NCBI GenBank assembly: GCA_045863035.1
Contig: BTUV01000037.1
Coordinates: 1 to 26,227, forward strand
Reading direction: 5' to 3'
DNA length: 26,227 nt
From: H2-BAC3 sp045863035
Lineage (GTDB): Bacteria; Bacteroidota; Ignavibacteria; Ignavibacteriales; Ignavibacteriaceae
Below, one piece after another: positions 13,725 to 20,965 of the stretch. Position 1 is the first letter of the stretch. Each line of letters opens with the position of its first letter. The translations under genes were made by a program, and so were the position numbers. The notes beneath the pieces were generated by a model. It had not been told where the DNA came from. It did no database searches and worked only from the letters and a program-made list of their open reading frames with translations.

Positions 13725-14374
13725 CTCCCCCCTCCGTTTCCGTCATTCTTATAATCTCCCAGATATATCACCCTCGAACAAAGAGCCAGGTCACTTTCCT
13801 CATTGGAGGCAACAATCACCACATGTTCCCCGGCGTATTGCCTGACCATATCGTAAATCTGATTTTTTCCGGCGATATCCAGATTGGAAACCGGCTCATC
13901 AAGTATCAGTAAAGGGGGCTGATGCTGCAGGGCAAAAATAAATTTGACCCTCTGTTTCATGCCTGAAGAATATGTTTTAAGCAGGTCGTCTTTACGCTCT
14001 GTCAGACCGAAATAGTCGAACAAATTCCTCATTCTTTCACTGCTGAAATTACCGCCCCGCACCTTAGAAAAAAAGTCAATATTTTCTTCCGCCGTGAACT
14101 CATCATAGAGCATCAGATAAGGGGAAGCAAGACCGATAATACCCGGGAGCTCTTCATCCTCCGCTTTTTTTCCGTTCAATTTATGCCCGACTGTTCCTTT
14201 TGTGGGGGTTAGCAGCCCGGCTATTATTTTAACAAACGTGGATTTACCCGAACCATTGATACCGGATATGCCATAGATGCCCGGTTCAGCGATTTCCATG
14301 TCAATCCCCCTGAAAATCAGGCGGCGACCAAAAACTTTTGTCAGTCCGCTGACCGAAAGTGAATAACTACTCAT
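13721..14374 (-). CDS. ccmA: ABC transporter ATP-binding protein CcmA
   Basis: A 217-aa ABC ATPase partnering CcmB at the cytoplasmic face. Walker A GINGSGKST is at 38-46, the signature YSSGMKQR at 135-142, Walker B LLILDEP at 155-161 and the D-loop SNLD at 163-166. Two positions differ from a standard ABC ATPase: the Q-loop region reads LASPYLMLYDEF (Ser/Pro instead of Gln), and the switch His is replaced in VIVASNEESD (Asn191). The first is, as recalled, common in Bacteroidota ABC proteins of this type. It overlaps the preceding metalloprotease gene by 8 nt and ccmB by 4 nt. AGGAAA lies upstream inside the preceding gene. Confidence 0.92.
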   Translation of the reverse strand: MSSYSLSVSGLTKVFGRRLIFRGIDMEIAEPGIYGISGINGSGKSTFVKIIAGLLTPTKGTVGHKLNGKKAEDEELPGIIGLASPYLMLYDEFTAEENIDFFSKVRGGNFSSERMRNLFDYFGLTERKDDLLKTYSSGMKQRVKFIFALQHQPPLLILDEPVSNLDIAGKNQIYDMVRQYAGEHVVIVASNEESDLALCSRVIYLGDYKNDGNGGGR

Positions 14375-16010
14375 GTATAACCGTAAATTTTCCTTTCTGC
14401 ACTACATCGTCCCTGCGAAGGATATAGATATATACACCGGAGGGGAGTTTTTCATTTCTGCTGTTCCGAACCGGCGACCACTTCACCACATTCTGCCCCT
14501 CAAATGTTGTTCTTACCAGAGATGACCAGACCAGGTCCATTGAAGCAGTATATACCGCAAAATCCAGTTCTCCTGAAATCCGGCTCTGTTCAAGAGGAAT
14601 GGTCAGTCCGTTGTGACGGTCGTAGAAAAACGGCGAGGGGTAAGCATCCTTCATTGCAACACCGCCTATCCCTCCTGAAGGAATAAAAAAATTATTCAGC
14701 ACGGCGCTGTATGACCAAAGGAGGGGCTGCAAGGTTTCTGTTTTCAAATAATAATAATCGGTAATCTTTTTTGCATCAGCAGAATAATAATCAGAAAGCT
14801 GCATCTTCAACCCAATCAGCGCATTCATGCTGTCAGTCCCCAGCCGTACGTCACCATTTACGTATATGACAAACAGAGTATCACTCATCCCCCCCCGGTT
14901 GTTAACGGACTGAATATAATTAACCGAAGCCGGTTTGAGTAAAAACTGCATAGTCAGAAGTGGAGAGTTCATATTTGCAGTAACCTTTGATTTCACCGCG
15001 GGGTAATACATCCCCTCTTCAAAGTACCCCGGCCTGAACCGGTAATTGGTAAAATAACACCAAACGGAGAACTCGTTTAAGGCCCCCTGAAATGAAAGCC
15101 CTCTGTCAGTAAGACTGTACTGTACTGATTCAAGCGCTCTGTAATTTTTCATGAGCATCCACTGATCCGTAAAGATGCTCAGATCATTATGTTTGTCCCG
15201 GAGATATATATTCCAATGAGCGAGGTTATAGCCGGAGTTCTGGGCAAACGAGCGGTCTGCACCGGTGAAAAATGAGTTCAAGTAACCGTAATAGTCATTT
15301 ACTGTATCAAAGACAAACTCCTCCATCGCAGTGGAGCTCAATTCATAAAACCAGGTATCTATAATCCCGCCGTTCTGCTGACGCACAATATAATTGCCAA
15401 TCTGAATGCCGTGATGGATTTCGTGAGCAACGGTTACACGGGCTGCTTCAATGCCGGTGGTATAAAATCCGAGAAAATCATTATCCATCATGATATAGCT
15501 GGTATATCTTTGGGAGCCGGGAACAATTTCATCCTCTATCTCAGTGAAGCCATATACACCGCCGAGATTCAGGATGTATATATCATACAGTGAATCCCCC
15601 CCCTGACCATTATCAAACGGAGGCGCGGGAAAACCCAGGTAAGAAGTTTCATATATAAACGCTGAATCGGCCGCAAGAAGGAGCTGCTGCAGATCATACG
15701 CCGGAGCATCATTGCCAGAAGTGTTGTAATGCACGCGAAAATATCCGCGCGGAGTTATAACTGAGGTATCGGTAAAGGGACGGAAGAGCATTGCGGGGAG
15801 CGGATGTTCGTCTCGGTCAGTTGCCCTTGCCCCTAACAGCACGTCATTGACCAGTCCGAATGCACATTTAACTGATTCTCCTTCATACTCAGGCGAAAGT
15901 ATCATCTGAAGTGAATCTCTTTTTGCGGAAAGTGATTTACCGGTATCCTCTCCGGCGAGCATCGGCTGCGTGAACAGGAAAAGAGACATAAAAAGGAGTA
16001 TCCTTATCAC
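14367..16010 (-). CDS. Secreted putative zinc metalloprotease (MXAN_6640-like) with T9SS-type tail
   Basis: A 547-aa exported protein. Residues 1-19 form a signal peptide (RILLFMSLFLFTQPMLAG). The zinc motif HEIHH is at 196-200 in RVTVAHEIHHGIQIGNY, followed by ELSSTAMEE (223-231), which may supply the third ligand, as in the MXAN_6640 family of putative metalloproteases. The last ~95 residues resemble a T9SS type A sorting domain (AYPSPFFYDRHNGLTIPLE, then FAVYTASMDLVWS, then LPSGVYIYIL and a basic end), so it is probably carried across the outer membrane. The GTG start (16008-16010) overlaps the TGA stop of the preceding gene and has AGAGGA close upstream. It sits directly before ccmA, overlapping by 8 nt. 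A role in cytochrome maturation is not implied by sequence. Confidence 0.8.
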   Translation of the reverse strand: MIRILLFMSLFLFTQPMLAGEDTGKSLSAKRDSLQMILSPEYEGESVKCAFGLVNDVLLGARATDRDEHPLPAMLFRPFTDTSVITPRGYFRVHYNTSGNDAPAYDLQQLLLAADSAFIYETSYLGFPAPPFDNGQGGDSLYDIYILNLGGVYGFTEIEDEIVPGSQRYTSYIMMDNDFLGFYTTGIEAARVTVAHEIHHGIQIGNYIVRQQNGGIIDTWFYELSSTAMEEFVFDTVNDYYGYLNSFFTGADRSFAQNSGYNLAHWNIYLRDKHNDLSIFTDQWMLMKNYRALESVQYSLTDRGLSFQGALNEFSVWCYFTNYRFRPGYFEEGMYYPAVKSKVTANMNSPLLTMQFLLKPASVNYIQSVNNRGGMSDTLFVIYVNGDVRLGTDSMNALIGLKMQLSDYYSADAKKITDYYYLKTETLQPLLWSYSAVLNNFFIPSGGIGGVAMKDAYPSPFFYDRHNGLTIPLEQSRISGELDFAVYTASMDLVWSSLVRTTFEGQNVVKWSPVRNSRNEKLPSGVYIYILRRDDVVQKGKFTVIHE

Positions 16011-18136
16011 AGTCCTCTGAACCTGATAAAACCATCCTCAGAAGAAGTCACCAGATAACTTCTGTTACGCGTAAGTTTGCGCACCAGTATATCACTAATA
16101 TCATCAGCTCTTCTGATTTTTCTGGAAGTTGACTTACCGTTAAGGGTTGAAAAGCTGAGGTTCAGCAATTCCCGCGGCGCACCGGTCAGGAACCATACGG
16201 AAACTTCACGTTCCTTTCTGCGCTGTGAAATTTCAGATACTTGCTTTGAAGCATCAATGGCCGCATCAGTGCCGCGCTTATTGTCTATATATGCTGTAAT
16301 CCGCGAATTCCTTAATAAAAAAACTTCTTCACTGTCCTTATTCACCAGTCCGCAAACCGCTTCGCTTCCCTTCTCATCAACCGGAACAAGAAAAAACGAT
16401 TTCGGAAAAATCATTCCTCTCTCCGTTCTGAAAAGAGTGGTACCGGGTTCGGCAGTTCCCAATTTACGGTATTCCAATGTAGTGATAAGTCCGCTATTTT
16501 TAAAGAGATATGCTCCGCCTTCCCTGTCAATCAGCGAATGAGTAATTGCCGTACCAAGTTCAATTTCAGCAATGCGTTCCGGCTTCCCTTCCCTGAATGC
16601 AAATCTGCGGTATCTGCCGGTCCCTGCCTTGCTCGTTATCACTGCAAATTCAGTTTCCTGCCCGCCTGAAACGAATCGGATATCTTCAATTTTTCCGTCA
16701 AGATAAAGGTCATGCCTTTTTGTTTTGAATAACTCCAGATTAGCGCTGATCAGCTCAATATACCGCCCTCCTGGTTTCCAGAGGATGAGTGACTTTACCA
16801 CAGGATGATCATCACTCACGAAAATTCTGTCAGGAGCAGACATCACGGGGAGCGTATAAATCTGCGCGGGTCTTCCGGCGCCGTCACGCATCATAAAGCT
16901 CAGAGATGAAATCTCAACATCATAATACACCAGATCGCTGATACCGTTATTCCCCATATCAAAGGTGCTCATTGCTCCCGGCCTGCCGCCGCTGACCATA
17001 GTTAATTCATCCGCGGGCGAGCCGGTACGCGTAACCGTATGTATATATCCGGCCGTATCCAGCAGGGCAATACCGTCAATAAACCGACTGAAATAGTTGG
17101 TAATATCCGAAATACCCTGACCGCTAAAAACAGTGAATGGTCTTGAAAACTTATCATCCCCTGTCTGAAAAATCACAGCGGCTCTGCCGGAGGGGAGATA
17201 CAGAAGCGCCAGATCAATGCGTCCATCGCGGTTATAATCACCTATAACCATCTTAACCACTCCCTGATCAGCAGATACCTCAACCGAACGTATATACGCT
17301 CCGGTCGGTTCAGCGTAATAGATTATAACACGGTCATCATATAAAATCAGCATATCGTTGTAACCGTCAAGATTAACATCGTAAGCCCAGATGCCCTTCA
17401 CTCCGTCTGATGTGCTCATGCTCCTTTCAAAGCGGAATGCACCGCGGCGGTTATTGCTGAAGATATATATTGCATGGCGGAATGGAGACCAGGCGAGTAT
17501 ATCAGGAAGTCCGTCATGATTCACATCGGCAAAAAGTGCATATTCAAATGATTCCCCTTTATTTACAATTGTTTCCTCATAGCCGTTTCCCTTTGAGGTG
17601 AGCACGCGCATGCCACTGTAATTAATACCTGCCAGAAGCAAATCGGGCGTCCCGTCTTCGTTAACATCTTCTGAGGAAACTGAACGGGGGTATCCGCCGT
17701 GCCTTATGGTTTTTCGCGATGAATAATTCCCTCTTCCGGTAATAAGCGCAAATTCACTTCTGAGCTCCGAGGGAGCAGTCAGAAAAAGCGATTCACCCTT
17801 CACTCCCTTTTCACGGAGGTTGAGTATATACTCCGCTTTTATTGAGGGGCGCACTTTTCTTTCTGTTCTCAGTTTGTTCCCCTTGATACCGGCTACCAGT
17901 TCCATCTCCTTTCCGGCACCGCCGTAAAGGAGGAAATCAGTATAAGCATCATCGTTATAGTTAAGCGTAATAAAGGAAGAATATCCGGATGGCACCAAAT
18001 AGCGGTCATAACGGACGAACCCCCCGACCGGAATCTGTGAAAGCAGAAGTTCCGCCGGGAGAATCAGGAAAAGGAATTTACGAAAGAGGTTTTCTGGCAG
18101 AAAGCCGGGCATCACGTCTGTCAAGCGCTTCGTCAT
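16007..18136 (-). CDS. Exported FG-GAP/VCBS repeat protein
   Basis: A large exported protein (about 709 aa from this start) built of beta-propeller-like FG-GAP/VCBS repeats. Calcium-binding repeat cores are clear: DVNEDGTPDLLL, DVNHDGLPDILAW, DVNLDGYNDMLIL and DYNRDGRIDLALL, roughly between residues 155 and 320. A hydrophobic segment (FRKFLFLILPAELLLS) near residue 25 is the likely signal peptide. No T9SS tail is visible; the protein ends SEDGFIRFRGL. Start choice: ATG at 18136 has AGGAAAA 8 nt upstream; ATG 18154 has no such site and ATG 18112 is also possible. All overlap the thioesterase gene end (18078). The stop overlaps the next gene's GTG. It may be a surface or periplasmic adhesion or scaffold protein; its function is not known. 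Confidence 0.78.
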   Translation of the reverse strand: MTKRLTDVMPGFLPENLFRKFLFLILPAELLLSQIPVGGFVRYDRYLVPSGYSSFITLNYNDDAYTDFLLYGGAGKEMELVAGIKGNKLRTERKVRPSIKAEYILNLREKGVKGESLFLTAPSELRSEFALITGRGNYSSRKTIRHGGYPRSVSSEDVNEDGTPDLLLAGINYSGMRVLTSKGNGYEETIVNKGESFEYALFADVNHDGLPDILAWSPFRHAIYIFSNNRRGAFRFERSMSTSDGVKGIWAYDVNLDGYNDMLILYDDRVIIYYAEPTGAYIRSVEVSADQGVVKMVIGDYNRDGRIDLALLYLPSGRAAVIFQTGDDKFSRPFTVFSGQGISDITNYFSRFIDGIALLDTAGYIHTVTRTGSPADELTMVSGGRPGAMSTFDMGNNGISDLVYYDVEISSLSFMMRDGAGRPAQIYTLPVMSAPDRIFVSDDHPVVKSLILWKPGGRYIELISANLELFKTKRHDLYLDGKIEDIRFVSGGQETEFAVITSKAGTGRYRRFAFREGKPERIAEIELGTAITHSLIDREGGAYLFKNSGLITTLEYRKLGTAEPGTTLFRTERGMIFPKSFFLVPVDEKGSEAVCGLVNKDSEEVFLLRNSRITAYIDNKRGTDAAIDASKQVSEISQRRKEREVSVWFLTGAPRELLNLSFSTLNGKSTSRKIRRADDISDILVRKLTRNRSYLVTSSEDGFIRFRGL

Positions 18137-18551
18137 ACCGGCGCTTTTCCTCATCTGTTTCGGGAATTACCGGAATGGCCGGCACGGGTTTCCCCGCACC
18201 ATCAACCCCGACAAAAGTAAGATATGCTGAGTTGGAATGGGTTTTTGTCCCCTGTATATATGATTCGGTATATACCTTAACACCAACCTCCATGGAGGTA
18301 TTAAACACCCGGTTCACTGAAGCAATCAGCGTCACGATTTCGCCGAGCCGTACCGGATGATGAAAATCAATTTTGTCAACCGATGCAGTTACACAGGTCC
18401 GGGCGGAATGTTTCTGAGCGGCAAGAGCGGCGCAGATATCAATCCAGTGCATAAGCTGTCCGCCGAGCAGATTGCCCAGCGTATTAGTGTGATGCGGAAG
18501 AACCAGTTCCGTCATGGTTACCACAGAAAGGTTCATCAGTTTACCACTCAT
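18078..18551 (-). CDS. Acyl-CoA thioesterase, hotdog fold
   Basis: A 157-aa single-hotdog acyl-CoA hydrolase of the YciA/BACH type. The conserved active-site stretch HTNTLGNLLGGQLMHWIDI (21-39) forms the start of the long hotdog helix, and TASVDKIDFHHPVRLGEIV (55-73) matches the central strand block of the family. It would hydrolyse acyl-CoA to free fatty acid and CoA in the cytoplasm, perhaps limiting CoA trapping. The ATG directly follows the TAG of the bamD-like gene (TAGATG), so the two are translationally coupled. The C-terminal ~25 residues are charged and variable. Confidence 0.92.
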   Translation of the reverse strand: MSGKLMNLSVVTMTELVLPHHTNTLGNLLGGQLMHWIDICAALAAQKHSARTCVTASVDKIDFHHPVRLGEIVTLIASVNRVFNTSMEVGVKVYTESYIQGTKTHSNSAYLTFVGVDGAGKPVPAIPVIPETDEEKRRYDEALDRRDARLSARKPLS

Positions 18552-19316
18552 CTAATTGCTCGAGAGAACTGAAGGTGCAATCTTTGTCTGAAGATCAAGC
18601 ATCTCTTTCAATGCCCCATCTTCCGGATACCGCTTTATGAAGTTTTCTATTTCCTTCAGCGCTTCCTTATTGCGGGAGCGGTCAGCAAGAAGACGGATTC
18701 TGGCAGCCGAGGCAAGGGGTGCATATTTTGTATCATGGTAAATTTCTGCTACGGCAGCATAATAATGCAGCGCGGCGGTGAAATACTCCATTTTTTCATA
18801 AATATATGCGCTGTTAAATTCCTTTTGTGCCAGCTTTTCAGTCAGTGATTTAATTCTCTGCTCAGCTTCCGGCACGCGCTGGTCTGAGGGGAAGAAATCT
18901 ATAAATGCCTGCAACTCCTCTATGGCTTTCCGGCTGTAACGCTGATCAAGAGAAAACGGCGGTGAAAGCTGATAGTAACATTCCGCCAGCATAAACTGAG
19001 ACTCCGGCACAAAACTGCTCGCGGGGATGTTGCGAATTAATTTGCTGAACTCGCTTGCCCCAAGCAGGTATTCCCTTCTTTCAAAACGGGACTTCGCCAG
19101 ATAAAACTGAGCATCGTCAAACTGCTCACTGCCCGGAAACTGAAGCATGATGGCTTCAAACTCATTGATCGCCAGATCGTAGCTCTCATCATTGAAATAT
19201 TCCATGGCCACGGCAAACCGCTCCTCAACCGACATATTTGCGGTTTCTTTCAGACCGGTACATCCGGCAAAAACCAGCAGCGCCAGAGGAAGTATTATTA
19301 GTGTTCTCTTAAACAT
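18552..19316 (-). CDS. bamD: BamD-like outer membrane assembly lipoprotein
   Basis: A 254-aa lipoprotein with signal and lipobox LLVFAGC (Cys19). The mature part is made of TPR-like helical pairs: SVEERFAVAMEYFNDESYDLAINEFEAI shows the first repeat in two parts, followed by QFDDAQFYLAKSRFERREY and FVPESQFMLAECYYQLSPPFSLDQ. The ending is KEALKEIENFIKRYPEDGALKEML. This matches BamD/YfiO, the lipoprotein of the BAM complex that folds outer membrane beta-barrels. E. coli BamD is about 245 aa, so the length fits. AGGA lies 6 nt before the ATG. It is the first gene of the operon that runs to ccmF, preceded by a hairpin at 19342-19379. Confidence 0.88.
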   Translation of the reverse strand: MFKRTLIILPLALLVFAGCTGLKETANMSVEERFAVAMEYFNDESYDLAINEFEAIMLQFPGSEQFDDAQFYLAKSRFERREYLLGASEFSKLIRNIPASSFVPESQFMLAECYYQLSPPFSLDQRYSRKAIEELQAFIDFFPSDQRVPEAEQRIKSLTEKLAQKEFNSAYIYEKMEYFTAALHYYAAVAEIYHDTKYAPLASAARIRLLADRSRNKEALKEIENFIKRYPEDGALKEMLDLQTKIAPSVLSSN

Positions 19317-19341
19317 TCATTATCCTGAAAATCGAAAAATA

Positions 19342-19379
19342 CTGCCCGTTTTGCTTCAGCCCGGAGTAAAACAGGGCAG
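19342..19379 (-). terminator. Hairpin with short T-run upstream of bamD
   Basis: CTGCCCGTTTT (19342-19352) pairs with AAAACAGGGCAG (19368-19379) with one bulged A and a 15-nt loop. In the minus direction the stem is followed by TATTTTTCG. It could terminate the toxin-antitoxin transcript arriving from upstream, or act as a leader attenuator for the bamD-ccm operon, whose start codon is about 25 nt further on. Confidence 0.5.
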
Positions 19380-19458
19380 AACGGGTTTATTTAAATACAA
19401 GTATGAAATTTACGGAAATACGTGAAATCTTATGGTATAATTAATAAAGGACGGATTT

Positions 19459-19503
19459 GAATTATGAATTATGAATTGTGAATTGTGAATTATGAATTAT
19501 GAA
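19459..19503. repeat. GAATTAT heptad array
   Basis: Six consecutive 7-mers: GAATTAT twice, GAATTGT twice, GAATTAT twice, ending GAAG. The block structure (two, two, two) suggests duplication of a variant-bearing unit. Confidence 0.8.
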
Positions 19504-19654
19504 GTTAAGATTGGGGACACGGTAAAAAGGAGGTAACATGGTGCTGTTTTGAGCAGCGCAGGGCGATTTAGGGTAAAATTCAGCTAACAATTTAAAGTTT
19601 GAGCGGTTTCGCTGAGAACTTTGAGCGCCTTGCTTTAAGACCCATCGGATAAGC

Positions 19655-20098
19655 TCAAATTCCGGGGTCTAATTCAAATGGCTCAATCAACCCCACCCTG
19701 ATTTCTGCAAATAATTGGTGCCGGGTATTTATCACATAATTGCTCTCTTGAGGGACTATCCCGGATGGTACTTTTAAGACACCGTTTCTGAAGGATGAGT
19801 ACCATTGATGACCAAATTCCCTTGTAACAATCAAACTTCCGTGGGTATTTCTGAAATTTAACAGAACCTCCACAGAGGGGCGTTCCACAATGACTGAATC
19901 AGGAATCAGGATTTCGGTAATGTAAAATTTTCCGGCATACGGGTTTCCGCTTCGGTGTACCAGATTTTCCAGACAGGCCAGCGAGCGGTGCTCAGAAGCA
20001 TAAAGCACATAATCCCCTTCGAAATTCCATCTTCCTGCAAATCCGGAGGGCTTTAGCTTACCAGCCCATTCCTCCGTGGTTATTCTATAAATCTTCAT
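19655..20098 (-). CDS. RES-domain toxin (NAD+-consuming type II toxin)
   Basis: A 147-aa protein spanning a RES domain. Family marks: N-terminal IYRITTEEWAG, GFAGRWNFEGDYVLYAS with Arg23, the helix SLACLENLVH with Glu44, and the block KVPSGIVPQESNYVIN with candidate active-site Ser112. RES toxins of the ParT/MbcT type degrade NAD+ or ADP-ribosylate targets, halting growth. The gene follows an Xre/ParS-like antitoxin by 12 nt on the same strand, the standard order for this class. Length is usual, with no truncation. It would be kept inactive by the antitoxin's C-terminal domain, which plugs the active site in known complexes. Confidence 0.9.
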   Translation of the reverse strand: MKIYRITTEEWAGKLKPSGFAGRWNFEGDYVLYASEHRSLACLENLVHRSGNPYAGKFYITEILIPDSVIVERPSVEVLLNFRNTHGSLIVTREFGHQWYSSFRNGVLKVPSGIVPQESNYVINTRHQLFAEIRVGLIEPFELDPGI

Positions 20099-20110
20099 TA
20101 TCCGGTAAGG

Positions 20111-20542
20111 TTAGCCGATATCGCCGAATTCGATCCTTCCTAATTCTTCAAAAATGAGGTCAATGCCTGAGGCAGTTGTGAGTAATGATTGAGGTATCAG
20201 CCCGGTTAACCCAAAGGATGGTTTAGACATCCACTCACGAAAGTTTTGAGGAGAGCCCAAAACTGATGCCCCCTTTTGGTAAAGGGTAAAAATTTTAAGG
20301 AGGAGCTCACTTGAGGCAGGCAGTAATTTTACCGGTGAAACCAGATAACGGTCAAGAGTTTTAGCGGAAATACCAAGAATAGTGGCAAGAGCTTCCTTAC
20401 GAAGCCCGGTCAAAGCCAGTGCTTTGGGGATTAAGGTTGAGGACACCCCTTTGGAGGATACTCTGAAAAGCTCCATACGGTCTCTTACTAAAAGCATTTC
20501 TTCATCTTCTCCTGAATTTTGTGAATAAATATCCTTCGCCAT
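20111..20542 (-). CDS. Antitoxin of the Xre/MbcA/ParS family
   Basis: A 143-aa antitoxin. An Xre-like helix-turn-helix is at about 47-67 (LRKEALATILGISAKTLDRY). The C-terminal toxin-binding (DUF2384-type) domain at about 100-143 has REWMSKPSFGLTGLIPQSLL and GIDLIFEELGRIEFGDIG, close to the family pattern W-x-P-x-LGG-x-P ... GIGRIEYG. It should neutralise the RES toxin and repress its own promoter. AGAGAAG lies close upstream of the ATG. The upstream region has a candidate promoter and paired ATTTGTC words that could be its operator. Confidence 0.9.
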   Translation of the reverse strand: MAKDIYSQNSGEDEEMLLVRDRMELFRVSSKGVSSTLIPKALALTGLRKEALATILGISAKTLDRYLVSPVKLLPASSELLLKIFTLYQKGASVLGSPQNFREWMSKPSFGLTGLIPQSLLTTASGIDLIFEELGRIEFGDIG

Positions 20543-20569
20543 TTTGCTTCTCTTAGATTTTTTTCAAAC

Positions 20570-20610
20570 CAAATCTATAGATATTTGTCCAATATTTCAA
20601 GTCATTTGTC
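20570..20610 (-). promoter_or_regulatory. Candidate promoter and operator of the toxin-antitoxin operon
   Basis: On the minus strand, TTG (plus 20598-20600) is followed after exactly 20 bp by TAGATTTG (plus 20570-20577), which fits the Bacteroidota pattern TTG-N19-21-TAnnTTTG. It would start transcription about 20 nt before the antitoxin ATG. Overlapping it are a perfect palindrome ATCTATAGAT (20573-20582) and two direct ATTTGTC words at 20583-20589 and 20604-20610, spaced 21 bp, or two helical turns. Autorepression by the antitoxin is inferred from the family. Confidence 0.45.
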
Positions 20611-20702
20611 TAAAATTTATGAAAATATGAATTGGGGACGAAAAATTTAGGTCCGCCGCAAAAAATTGGTAGAAAATGCGAATCACAGAAAAAAAACCCT
20701 CT

Positions 20703-20777
20703 GACTCCGGAGGATTCATAAATTGGTAGAAATATATCATGGGCAAACACATCCAAAATGAACCGCGTTAGCGGTGA
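20703..20777 (+). repeat. Two-hairpin repeat element, copy 1
   Basis: It starts with a GGA-triloop hairpin region (ACTCC-GGA-GGATT, one mismatch) and continues with CATAAATTGGTAGAAAT, a conserved spacer ending CCAAAATGA, and a second hairpin ACCGC-GTTA-GCGGT (20762-20775). Copy 2 at 20966-21040 matches it with only one difference in the ~57 bp between the hairpin loops. Confidence 0.75.
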
Positions 20778-20840
20778 CCCGTTCGCTGCGGTGTTATGCA
20801 GATTTATTTATATATATAACACCTCAAACCCCAAAACCTA

Positions 20841-20857
20841 CGACCCCGCCGGGGTCG
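20841..20857. repeat. Perfect GC-rich hairpin CGACCCC/GGGGTCG
   Basis: CGACCCC (20841-20847), loop GCC, GGGGTCG (20851-20857). No T-tract follows, so it is not a classical terminator. It sits between the direct and inverted repeat copies of the cluster. Confidence 0.7.
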
Positions 20858-20881
20858 GATGTTGTTCTTCCTTATAACCTT

Positions 20882-20963
20882 CCTACCAATCTGCAATTCC
20901 TCCGGAATTGGTTATCCCGGAAAATCCCCTTCCTACCAATCTGCAATTACTCCGGAATTAGTT
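20882..20963 (-). repeat. Two inverted copies of the hairpin-tail repeat, 50 bp apart
   Basis: On the minus strand both copies read as a hairpin followed by GCAGATTGGTAGGAA. In the copy at 20882-20913 the stem AATTCC-GGA-GGAATT is perfect (7 bp counting the C-G pair outside). In the copy at 20932-20963 the right arm is GTAATT, with one mismatch. They point towards copy 1 and away from copy 2. Confidence 0.7.
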
Positions 20964-20965
20964 TT

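Larger units (their letters stand above)
19317..19654. other. Intergenic region between bamD and the RES toxin gene
   Basis: No gene of normal size lies here. Contents, left to right: the bamD Shine-Dalgarno, the hairpin at 19342-19379, an AT-rich stretch, a GAATTAT heptad array (19459-19503), TTGGGGAC (19511-19518), a strong Shine-Dalgarno AAGGAGG followed by a four-codon frame (19538-19552), and a stretch at about 19595-19640 with repeated CTTTGAGCG/TTTGAGCGG words. The last may be a decayed copy of CTTTGCG-type intergenic repeats I recall from Bacteroidota; that is not proven. Confidence 0.4.

Noticed and set aside
19433..19441. TATAAT-like -10 box on the plus strand
   Set aside because: No gene follows on that strand and no -35 partner is clear; AT-rich DNA gives such matches by chance.
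20841..20857. Intrinsic terminator at the CGACCCC/GGGGTCG hairpin
   Set aside because: No T-tract follows on either strand.
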